Origin: an uncultured Collinsella sp.
GTDB taxonomy: Bacteria; Actinomycetota; Coriobacteriia; Coriobacteriales; Coriobacteriaceae
NCBI GenBank assembly: GCA_902490365.1
Contig: CABUDQ010000047.1
Location: forward strand, 1 to 15,216
Reading direction: 5' to 3'
DNA length: 15,216 nt
Part shown: positions 1-6,586 of the stretch, in pieces
Layout: the number at the start of each line of letters is the position of its first letter
How positions within the stretch are numbered: the first letter of the stretch is position 1
Made by a program: the position numbers and the translations under genes
The notes under the pieces: generated by a model
The model's input: the letters and a program-made list of their open reading frames with translations, nothing else
What the model was told of the DNA's origin: nothing
The model's database searches: none

Positions 1-23
1 CACGAGCGGGGGCTCCTATCTTT

Positions 24-1226
24 TTAGTGCCCTCGGATTGGGTCATAGTGTCTGTAGGGGATGGGGCCGTCGCCGTTCTCGACATAGCGGGCTATGGCCT
101 TGACAACGGAGTCGCTGATGTAGATGTGACCACCCTCCTCGTTGGGTCGATCGCTTCTGGTGGAGAATGCAGCCGAAACCTCGCCTTCCGCAAACGCGTC
201 CACGGTGGAGCCGTTCTTGACGACGATATCGTCTGGGTAGGTGAGGAGGGCAATGGCGCTACCGTATCTGCCTTTACTTGCGCGGACTGTCACGTTTGCA
301 TGATCGAGGGTGATGCCCTTGTGGGCATAGACGCCATATTCAACACCGTTTACGTTGAGGGAGGCGTTTGTGGCTGCGAGGCTGCCCTTGGCCTCGACGG
401 CAGCGTCTTTCTCGGAGCTTGCCTTGACCTGGCTGCCGTCCGAGATGTTGATATTGCCGCCGCTCCAAAGGGCCTCACCATCAGCTGAGCTTGCCTCGAC
501 CGTCCCGCCACCCTTGATGGTGAGGTTCTTGTCGGTTCCAATACCCTTGTCCTTGGTAGCCCTGGCGGCGACGGCTCCGTTGTCGTCAATCGTGATATTG
601 CCGTTTGCCCTGATGCCATCCGATGCACCCGTGGCGTTGACGTTGCCCGAACCTTTGATAGCGAGATCACCCCCGGCATTTATGGCGTCAAACCCAGTGC
701 TCGTGGCGTTGACGGATCCGGCTCCGTCGATGTTGATATTACCCGTGGAGAGGATAGCGTCCTCAGTAGATGTCACGCTGAGCGTGCTGCCCGCGTCGCC
801 TTGGATATTGAGCTCGGCGTTCTCATTCTTGCCATGAGAAGCCTTGATGCCTTCGATCCAGTCGGCAGTGACGATGTTGTTTCCCGAGTAATTCACGTTG
901 AGCTTGCCTGCGGCCTGGATCTCGCCGCCGTTATAGTTGTTGAGCTTCAAGTCGTCGGCGCCGTCCCACGACCAGGTACCGGCCTCGTCGCTCGCCGCGG
1001 TGTTGTACTTGTTGCCGCCGACCTTGACCCATTCCGCCGCGAGCGAGACGCTCGGCATGAGCAGCGAGCTCACCGTGAGCGCGCACACGGCGCCTACGAC
1101 GATGCGGCGCGTCACGCGGCGCCAGCTGCCGTGCGCGAGTCCTATGCGACGGCGAACGTCGGGTTCGGCAACATGGGTTCCGGCGGTAGCGTCATTGCGT
1201 TTGGGGGTCGTGAACAAGGCTGCCAT
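24..1226 (-). CDS. Secreted beta-helix surface protein, copy A, C-terminally truncated
   Basis: The start is the ATG at 1226, five bases after GGGAG; longer upstream starts lack a ribosome binding site. It encodes 400 residues. An N-terminal export signal has a long basic region (RRVTRR around residues 36-41), a hydrophobic core at about 42-58 and a likely cleavage after SLAA (61-64). The rest is a chain of short degenerate repeats rich in G, N, S, T and A (patterns such as GNINIDGAG, GGDLAIKGSG, NLTIKGGG), as in right-handed beta-helix proteins and resembling the Cthe_2159 carbohydrate-binding type. The family assignment is by appearance only. It is a paralog of the gene at 1498-3276, but ends just after the ARYVENGDGP region, where that copy continues to a spacer and sorting signal. 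Shifting the frame near 40-42 restores a match to the paralog, so a frameshift is likely. Without the anchor the product would be released rather than wall-bound. Confidence 0.75.
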   Translation of the reverse strand: MAALFTTPKRNDATAGTHVAEPDVRRRIGLAHGSWRRVTRRIVVGAVCALTVSSLLMPSVSLAAEWVKVGGNKYNTAASDEAGTWSWDGADDLKLNNYNGGEIQAAGKLNVNYSGNNIVTADWIEGIKASHGKNENAELNIQGDAGSTLSVTSTEDAILSTGNINIDGAGSVNATSTGFDAINAGGDLAIKGSGNVNATGASDGIRANGNITIDDNGAVAARATKDKGIGTDKNLTIKGGGTVEASSADGEALWSGGNINISDGSQVKASSEKDAAVEAKGSLAATNASLNVNGVEYGVYAHKGITLDHANVTVRASKGRYGSAIALLTYPDDIVVKNGSTVDAFAEGEVSAAFSTRSDRPNEEGGHIYISDSVVKAIARYVENGDGPIPYRHYDPIRGH

Positions 1227-1288
1227 GGTTGCTCCCGTTCTCATAGGGCCTATACGACTAGATTCAGCGTATCTGCTGGATGTTGCCG

Positions 1289-1324
1289 GCGGTAGTGCCG
1301 TTTGGAGGGCAAAATGGCCAAAAT
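1289..1324 (-). promoter_or_regulatory. Conserved upstream element, copy A
   Basis: On the minus strand this reads as a tandem of TTTTGGCCA and TTTTGCCCTCC, then AAACGGCACTACC. The same block occurs at the same distance before copy B with few changes. Sequence between it and the terminator is not conserved, so it looks selected. I could not fix -35 and -10 boxes shared by both copies. Confidence 0.4.
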
Positions 1325-1362
1325 GGGGGAGAAATAGGCCGCACGCCGGCGCAGGGACCGGC

Positions 1363-1404
1363 GCTAAAAGAAAAGCGCGGGGCCGCATGGCGACTCCGCG
1401 CTTT
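1363..1404 (-). terminator. Duplicated terminator hairpin upstream of copy A
   Basis: AAAGCGCGG (1372-1380) pairs with CCGCGCTTT (1396-1404), and further pairs with a wobble and a mismatch extend the stem inward. Read on the minus strand it is followed by CTTTTCTTTTA. It is the copy of the permease terminator at 3414-3459. Here it would end transcripts coming from copy B and isolate the copy A promoter. Confidence 0.7.
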
Positions 1405-1430
1405 ATTGTTCAGCTTTTGCAGCCTTGCCC

Positions 1431-1476
1431 TTACGCTACGAAGAAGTAGACGAGGAAGGCAAGGGCCGCGATCCAC
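1431..1476 (-). pseudogene. Relic of the permease C-terminus
   Basis: These bases encode WIAALAFLVYFFVA and a stop, identical in protein to the last 14 residues of the permease ending at 3484, with only scattered base changes (stop TAA instead of TAG). Similarity stops abruptly at 1476. It lies between the two surface-protein copies and marks the breakpoint of the tandem duplication. It has no start codon or function of its own. Confidence 0.85.
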
Positions 1477-1497
1477 CCGTCCTGTGCGAAAAAGTGT

Positions 1498-3276
1498 TTA
1501 CGAGCGTTTGCGACTCGCCAGGGCGCCTGTGACGATGGTGGCCGTTCCTGCAAGGGCGGTCGCTATGATGGCCGCGCTCGAGGTGTCGCCGGTTGCGGCG
1601 AGGATGCCGGTGGTTTTGGCTCCCGTGGCTGCAACTGCAACGGTCTTGGTCGTCTTCGTGCCCTCGGACTTGGAACCCTCGGGCTTGGTCTCGCCGGACT
1701 TTTCCTCGGGTTTGATCTCCTCGGGAGGTACGGTGAGCGTGCTCTTGGCGACAGCGGCGTCATAGGGGGAGTCGATCGTGGCGTCGCCCGTGCCGATGGT
1801 TTGACCTGCCTCGTAGGAGATGCTGGGGCCGTACTCTTCTTCGTAGCGATAGTTAATGATCTTGCCGCCTGCGGGCGTCTGGATGGGAGCGCCTTCGATC
1901 TCGATGGTGCCGATCGCCTTGCCGTCCGCGCTCATGGCAAGGGCGAAGATCGCCGCCGTGTCTCCTTCGGCAGTGACCTTGCTGCGGACGATCGAAATAG
2001 TCGCGGGCGTGATGCCCTCGCTGGTCTGGGCGAAGATACCGATGTTCAGACCCCTAGGCTCAGGGATGACCTCGCCGCTTTGGTCGTTGCTGTAGTGATC
2101 GGGGCCATCGCCACCGGTCTCGACATAGCGGGCTATAGCCTTAACAACGGAGTCGCTGATGTAGATGTGGCCGCCAGCGACGTTTGGCTGGTGGTTTCTG
2201 GTAGAGATTGCAACCGAGAATTTGCCTTCTGCGAACGCGTCCACGATGGAACCATTCTTGATGACGATGTCGTCCCCGTCAGTGATGAGGGCGATGGCCT
2301 GGCCGCCGCTCGCGCTTGTGCGGACCGTCACGGTCGCGTGATCGAGCGTAACGCCCTTGTAGGCATAGACACCATATTCAACACCGCTTGCGTCAAGGGA
2401 GGCGTTCGTGACCGCGAGACTACCCTCAGCGTCGACGGCAAGATCTCCCTGGGAGCTTGCCTCGACCTGGCTGCCGCCCGAGATGTCGATGTTGCCGTCA
2501 GCCCAAATCGCCGCTTCTTCTATCGAGCTTGCTTCTACCTTGCCACCGCCTTTGATGATCAGGTCACTGCCCGCGGCGATGCCGTAACCTTCGCTTCCTT
2601 TAGCGATCACTGTGCCAGAGGAATCGATGGTGGTCTTGCCCTTGGATTGGATGCCTTCGGTACCGCCCGTTGCATTCACGGTGCCCGAGCCCGTGATAGA
2701 GAGATCGCCCTTTGCCTCAATTCCGTCGGAAGTAGTGCTTGTGGTGTTCACAGTGCCTGGGCCAGAAATGGAGAGGTCGCCTGTGGATTTAATTGCATCG
2801 GCCTCAGCTGTCACATTGAGCTCATCCGTGCTATTCGAGCTCGTTATGTTCAACTCTGCTTTCTGGCTAGTGCCATCCTGCGCCTTGATGGCGGCTCCGG
2901 TGTAATCGGGCTCGGTTTTCACGGTGTTCTTGCCCTCGTAGGCAATGTTGAGCTTGCCCGCAGCCTGGATCGCACCGCCGTTATAGCCGTTGAGCTTCAT
3001 GTCGTCGGCGCCGTCCCAGGTCTAGGTGCCGGCCTCGTCGCCTGCTGCAGTGTTGTACTGAGTGCCGCCGACGTTGACCCACTCGGCTGCGAGCGAGATG
3101 CTCGGCATGAGCAGCGAGCTTACCGTAAGCGCGCATACGGCGCCTACAACGATGCGGCGTGTCACGCGGCGCCAGCTGCCGTGTGCGAGCAGCGTGCGAC
3201 GGCGCACGTCGGGCTCGACAAAATGGGCTCCAGAGGTTTTGTCATTGCGCTTGGGGGTCGTGAACAAGGCGGCCAT
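1498..3276 (-). pseudogene. Wall-anchored beta-helix surface protein, copy B, interrupted by an amber codon
   Basis: The reading frame runs from the ATG at 3276 (GGGAG five bases upstream) to a stop at 1498-1500, 592 codons, but codon 85 (3022-3024) is TAG where copy A has TGG (Trp). The export signal (residues 1-64, SLAA before the cut) lies before this stop and nearly everything else after it. The body is a repeat-rich beta-helix like copy A. It is followed by a Pro/Glu/Lys/Thr-rich wall-spanning spacer, then LAATGD (559-564), a hydrophobic stretch and a basic tail RKRS. That arrangement is a sortase signal of LAxTG type, the form recognised by class E sortases in high-GC actinobacteria. 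Unless the amber codon is read through or is a sequence error, no anchored protein is made. Restart at the ATG at 3000 would give a protein with no export signal. Role (adhesion or glycan binding) is inferred. Confidence 0.8.
1588..1602 (-). other. Sortase recognition motif LAATG of copy B
   Basis: The codons read L-A-A-T-G and are followed by D, about 20 mostly hydrophobic residues (AAIIATALAGTATIVTGALA) and the tail SRKRS at the stop. This is the order motif, membrane segment, positive charge that defines a cell-wall sorting signal. Ala at position 2 instead of Pro points to a class E type sortase. Confidence 0.75.
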
Positions 3277-3338
3277 GGTTACTCCCATCCTCATAGGGCC
3301 TATGCGGTTATATCCAGCATATCTGCAGGATGTAGCCG

Positions 3339-3374
3339 TCGGTAGTGCCGTTTGGAGAGCAAAACGTCCAAAAC
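3339..3374 (-). promoter_or_regulatory. Conserved upstream element, copy B
   Basis: This is the partner of 1289-1324. On the minus strand it reads TTTTGGACG, TTTTGCTCTCC, then AAACGGCACTACC. Nearer the gene, at 3292-3304, a 6-base inverted repeat CATAGG/CCTATG with one central base is perfect in this copy and 5 bases long in copy A. It is a possible activator or repressor site. Confidence 0.4.
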
Positions 3375-3413
3375 TTGCGAAGCAATACATCGCGCGTCCG
3401 TGTGGTGCCTGGC

Positions 3414-3459
3414 TTTAAAAGCAAAGCGCGGAGCCGCTCGATGCGACTCCGCGCTTTGC
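3414..3459 (-). terminator. Rho-independent terminator of the purine permease
   Basis: GCAAAGCGCGGAG (3421-3433) pairs perfectly with CTCCGCGCTTTGC (3447-3459), and a short CGC/GCG pair extends it around the loop. On the minus strand the stem is followed by TTTTAAAGCC. It lies 25 bases past the permease stop and separates that gene from the surface-protein gene. Confidence 0.85.
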
Positions 3460-3483
3460 TGTTTGGTATTGCGAATCTTGCGC

Positions 3484-4797
3484 CTACGCTACGAAGAAGT
3501 AGACGAGGAAGGCAAGGGCTGCGATCCACATGAGCGGCTTGATCTTGGAGGCCTCGCCCTTAAAGAGCGCGACGATCACGTAGGCGATAAAGCCCAGGCC
3601 AATGCCGGAGGAGATGGAGTAGGTGAAGGGCACGCCGGCGACAATCATGAACGCCGGGAAGCCCTGCGACACGTCGGACCAGTCGATCTCGGAGGCCTCG
3701 CTCATCATGAGGTAGCCGACGTAGACCAGAGCACCGCAGGTGGCGGCACTGGAAACGATGGTGACGATGGGGGAGAAGAACGCGGCGAGAATGAACAGCA
3801 CGCCGGTGGTGACGGAGGTGAGGCCCGTGCGACCACCGTCGGCAGCGCCAGAGGTGGACTCGACGAAGGTAGTGATGGAGGAGACGCCCATAAAGCCACC
3901 GGCAGCAGCGGCCACGGAGTCGACGACCAGGATGGGACGGATGTCCTCGACATTGCCGTCCTCGGTCAGGAACTCGCCCTGCTTGGCGACGGCCATCGCG
4001 GTGCCCATGGTGTCAAAGAAGTCGCTCATGAGCAGCGAGAAGGCAACGACGAGCAGCATCGGGTCGGTCAGGACCTTCACGATGGCAAGGTTGCCGTCGG
4101 CAGTGCTGGCAAACGGGGCGCCGAAGGTCGAGAAGTCGAGCGGTGCGATGAGGCCCTCGGGCGCATGGGTGACGCCCAGCGGGATTCCGGCGATAACGGC
4201 GACGATGATGCCGATGAGCAGCGAGCCCGGCACGTTGCGGGAAGCCAGGGCAACCGTCACGACGATGGAGATGATGCCGACGATAAAGGTGGGGGAGGCG
4301 ATGTCGCCCAGGCCGACGAGCGTACCGGCGCCAGCGGTGATGATGCCGGCGTCGCACAGGCCGATCATGGCGATAAACAGGCCCAGACCCACCGAGATAG
4401 CGTGGCGCAGGACCACGGGGATGGCGTCCATGATGGCCTCGCGCAGGCCGCACAGGACGAGCAGCAAGATGACGATACCCTCGAGGAAGATAACGCTCAT
4501 GGCCACGTGCCAGTCGCCGCCGCACATGGTGGTGGCGATGCCCGCGATCATGGCGTTGATGCCCAGACCCGACGCGCAGGCGAGCGGGCGGTTGGCGAAG
4601 ATGCCCATGCAGATGGTCATGATGCCGGCGCCCAGGCAGGTGGCGCAGGCGAGCGCTCCCGCATCGATGCCAGCGCCCGAGAGCACTGCGGGGTTGACGG
4701 CGATGATGTAGGCCATCGCCAGGAATGTTGTCAGTCCAGCGCGAAGTTCGGTCCCGATTGTGGACTTGCGCTCACTGACGTGAAAAAGTTCGTCCAT
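3484..4797 (-). CDS. NCS2/AzgA-family purine permease
   Basis: This is an inner-membrane transporter, 437 residues, with around a dozen or more hydrophobic segments. It has the AzgA-type signatures: an N-terminal STIGTELRAGLTTFLAMAY, NPAVLSGAG shortly after, and ANRPLACASGLGINAMIAG, which corresponds to the ANxPxxxAPGMGLNA signature of AzgA/PbuG/GhxP proteins. These take up adenine, guanine or hypoxanthine by proton symport; the substrate cannot be told from sequence alone. The start at 4797 (MDELFHVSERKST) follows AGGAAAGG; the longer in-frame start at 4842 lacks a comparable site. It is monocistronic, divergent from the deformylase-like gene and followed by a strong terminator. Its last 15 codons are duplicated at 1431-1476. 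The 130 bases before the start do not show an obvious purine riboswitch. Confidence 0.9.
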   Translation of the reverse strand: MDELFHVSERKSTIGTELRAGLTTFLAMAYIIAVNPAVLSGAGIDAGALACATCLGAGIMTICMGIFANRPLACASGLGINAMIAGIATTMCGGDWHVAMSVIFLEGIVILLLVLCGLREAIMDAIPVVLRHAISVGLGLFIAMIGLCDAGIITAGAGTLVGLGDIASPTFIVGIISIVVTVALASRNVPGSLLIGIIVAVIAGIPLGVTHAPEGLIAPLDFSTFGAPFASTADGNLAIVKVLTDPMLLVVAFSLLMSDFFDTMGTAMAVAKQGEFLTEDGNVEDIRPILVVDSVAAAAGGFMGVSSITTFVESTSGAADGGRTGLTSVTTGVLFILAAFFSPIVTIVSSAATCGALVYVGYLMMSEASEIDWSDVSQGFPAFMIVAGVPFTYSISSGIGLGFIAYVIVALFKGEASKIKPLMWIAALAFLVYFFVA

Positions 4798-4951
4798 GCA
4801 TACCCTTTCCTTGTTCGGCCCCGAGTTTAGGCCGATTGACACGAACTCACTTACTATATCGTCTTTACAACCTTGCTGTTCCTCGCATGTTGATGTTCGG
4901 CGCTTTGTAACAGACGGACGGTATTTATCGCATGAAAATGTGTGGGTACCG

Positions 4952-4957
4952 TATACT
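4952..4957 (+). promoter_or_regulatory. Possible -10 box of the deformylase-like gene
   Basis: TATACT lies 33 bases before the start codon. No good -35 hexamer stands at 16 to 18 bases upstream, so the call is weak. In the same divergent region, TATAGT on the minus strand (4853-4858) is a possible -10 for the permease. Confidence 0.3.
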
Positions 4958-4990
4958 TAAGCGGTTACAACGACCCCTATGGAGGAACGT

Positions 4991-5410
4991 ATGATTAAAG
5001 AGCTTTGCCACGACGAGGCTATCCTGTCCCAGCGTTGCGAGGTTGCGACCGTCGAGGACGAGTCGGTTGCTCAGGACCTGATCGATACCATCAAGTCGCT
5101 CGACGATGCCGGCTGCCTTGCCGCTAACCAGATTGGCGTTACCAAGAAGGTCTGCGTCTACCTGGACGACGCCGGCGAGCCCCACGTGCTCTACAACCCC
5201 CGTCTGGTGTTTGGCCTGGGCGCCAGCAAGATGGAGGAGAGCTGCCTGACGCACGAGGAGGTCACCAAGTCCACGCGCTATATCAAGTGCAAGGTTGCCT
5301 TTGACCAGATCGTCGACGGCAAGATGCGCGAGCGCAAGCAGGACTTTGTGGGCTTCGAGGCGCAGATGATCCAGCATATGATCGATCACTGTCTTGGCAA
5401 GCTTGTCTAG
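4991..5410 (+). CDS. Peptide-deformylase-like protein lacking the HExxH glutamate
   Basis: This is a 139-residue cytoplasmic protein. Start ATG 4991 is five bases after GGAGG; an ATG at 4979 overlaps that site and is rejected. The three deformylase motifs are present: motif I GCLAANQIG (41-49, with the conserved Gln47), motif II ESCLT (83-87, Cys85 as metal ligand) and motif III QHMIDH (128-133). In active deformylases motif III is HExxH; here the general-base Glu is Met130, while the metal ligands His129 and His133 stay. The metal site may therefore form, but deformylation of N-formyl-Met peptides should be impaired or absent. The protein is shorter than housekeeping Def (about 165-190 residues). 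A second paralog is at 12802-13212. Its own promoter and terminator make it monocistronic. Confidence 0.85.
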   Translation: MIKELCHDEAILSQRCEVATVEDESVAQDLIDTIKSLDDAGCLAANQIGVTKKVCVYLDDAGEPHVLYNPRLVFGLGASKMEESCLTHEEVTKSTRYIKCKVAFDQIVDGKMRERKQDFVGFEAQMIQHMIDHCLGKLV

Positions 5411-5442
5411 GGCGACCACAGCACCGCACTTCGTCGTTTTTG

Positions 5443-5478
5443 GTCCGGGCGTGACATTGTTGTCATGTCCGGGCTTTT
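5443..5478 (+). terminator. Terminator after the deformylase-like gene
   Basis: A 14-base stem (5443-5456 with 5461-5474, including three G-T pairs) closes a four-base loop and is followed by TTTTGTGTTT. It ends the transcript 33 bases after the stop codon and insulates the bile salt hydrolase gene. Confidence 0.8.
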
Positions 5479-5541
5479 GTGTTTAGCGCCTTTTTGTTTG
5501 GTGACAATGAACTTAGCAAGAACGTAAAGCTAGGAGGCGCT

Positions 5542-6507
5542 ATGTGTACGAGCATTCGATTTACCGATAATTCCGGCAACATGTATCTGGGCCGCAACCT
5601 CGACTGGAGCTTTGACTACGGCCAACAGGTTCGCGTGATGCCGCGCGGGTTTCACATTCCGTATTCGTTTATCGACGACACGACAGCGGCACACGCGGTG
5701 ATCGGTATGTGCATCGATTACAAGAACTACCCTATGTTCTTCGACTGCGGCAACGATGCGGGCCTCGCCGTGGCGGGTCTCAATTTCCCGGGTTATGCCG
5801 AGTATGCCGAGGACCCTGTCGACGGCAAGACCAATATCGCGGCCTATGAGTTTCCCCTGTGGGTGGCAGCGACGTTCTCGACGGTCGATGAGGTCGAGGC
5901 CGCGCTGCGCGACACGGTGATTGTCGCCAAATCTGCCGGAGAGGGGCTGGGCGTGTCGCTGCTCCATTGGATTATCGGCGACAGCCAGCGTAGCATCGTG
6001 GTCGAGATGATGGCTGACGGCCTGCATGTATACGACGATCCGGTCGACACCCTTGCCAATCAGCCCACCTTCCCGTGGCATATGGAAAACCTACGCACTT
6101 ATATCACCGCCACAAGCGATTTTCCGCAGACGGCGACGTGGCGTGGCGCCGAGCTTAAGCCCTATGGAGCCGGTGCCGGCATGCGCGGCATTCCCGGCGA
6201 CTGCTATTCGCCGAGCCGTTTTGTAAAGGCAGCGTACCTCAACGCCAATTACCCGCAAAAGGCCAGCGAGACCGAAAACGTCGTCCGCATGTTCCGTTCA
6301 CTCGAGGGCGTGGTGATGATTGAGGGGGCGTCCAGGATGGGCGATGGCAAGTTCGAGAAGACTATCTATACCGGATGCTTTAGCGCGCGCACGGGCAATT
6401 ATTACTACGCGATGTATGAGGATCCGTCGATTCGCTACGTGAGCCTGATGGATGCCGAGGGCGCGAGCCCCGATAGGCTTGTGGTTCCCGAGCCGCGTCG
6501 TTCGTAG
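5542..6507 (+). CDS. bsh: Bile salt hydrolase (choloylglycine hydrolase)
   Basis: This is a 321-residue Ntn-hydrolase that cleaves the amide bond of glycine- or taurine-conjugated bile acids in the cytoplasm; no signal peptide is seen. Start ATG 5542 follows AGGAGG by four bases and puts Cys at position 2, the nucleophile freed by Met removal. The active-site set is complete by family comparison: Cys2, Arg18 and Asp21 (in GRNLDW), Asn81 (GLAVAGLNFPGY), Asn173 (LANQPTFPWH) and Arg226 (SPSRF). The substrate loop reads YGAGAGMRGIPGD (208-220). Penicillin V acylases share the fold, but the NQPTFPWH and loop sequences fit the bile salt hydrolase side. The gene stands alone between two terminators. 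It is a typical gut-adaptation gene, and Collinsella species are known to carry one. Confidence 0.93.
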   Translation: MCTSIRFTDNSGNMYLGRNLDWSFDYGQQVRVMPRGFHIPYSFIDDTTAAHAVIGMCIDYKNYPMFFDCGNDAGLAVAGLNFPGYAEYAEDPVDGKTNIAAYEFPLWVAATFSTVDEVEAALRDTVIVAKSAGEGLGVSLLHWIIGDSQRSIVVEMMADGLHVYDDPVDTLANQPTFPWHMENLRTYITATSDFPQTATWRGAELKPYGAGAGMRGIPGDCYSPSRFVKAAYLNANYPQKASETENVVRMFRSLEGVVMIEGASRMGDGKFEKTIYTGCFSARTGNYYYAMYEDPSIRYVSLMDAEGASPDRLVVPEPRRS

Positions 6508-6530
6508 CCGAGGGCTTTACTGAAATGCAA

Positions 6531-6566
6531 AGCGCCCCTGCATCTCCTGTGAGGTGCAGGGGCGCT
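6531..6566. terminator. Bidirectional terminator between bsh and kup
   Basis: A 16-base stem (6531-6546 with 6551-6566, one G-T pair) around a four-base loop lies between convergent genes. On the minus strand it is followed by a T-rich run (TTTGCATTT), so it serves kup better; the plus side has only a weak T-run. Confidence 0.75.
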
Positions 6567-6586
6567 GTCGTTGATGCGCGACGTCG

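Larger units (their letters stand above)
1..1476 (-). repeat. Tandem duplication unit, copy A (visible part)
   Basis: Reading down the minus strand, this copy holds the last 15 codons of the permease (1476-1431), a terminator hairpin (1404-1363), the leader and the surface-protein gene. The same order occurs from 3529 downward, offset by 2050 to 2053 bases. Similarity is close in the permease tail, leader and export signal, and looser in the repeat region. The far end lies outside the window. Confidence 0.8.
1485..3529 (-). repeat. Tandem duplication unit, copy B
   Basis: This unit starts inside the 3' end of the intact permease gene (3529) and ends shortly after the surface-protein stop at 1498, where the second permease tail begins at 1476. 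The exact junction is uncertain by several bases around 1477-1497. The order of parts and a constant offset of about 2.05 kb show a direct tandem duplication. Confidence 0.75.

Noticed and set aside
1801..3345. Long open frame on the plus strand (514 codons) opposite surface-protein copy B
   Set aside because: It lies antisense to a gene with signal peptide, sortase signal and ribosome binding site, and has no site of its own. High G+C and repetitive sense codons leave the opposite frame open by chance.
3352..4830. Long open frame on the plus strand (492 codons) opposite the purine permease
   Set aside because: The composition is the mirror of hydrophobic codons (Asp, His, Gly, Gln rich), with no family signature. 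The minus strand encodes a clear AzgA-type permease.
4798..4990. Purine riboswitch or strong divergent promoters before the permease
   Set aside because: I looked for the conserved three-way junction elements of the guanine/adenine riboswitch and did not find them; only isolated -10-like hexamers are present.
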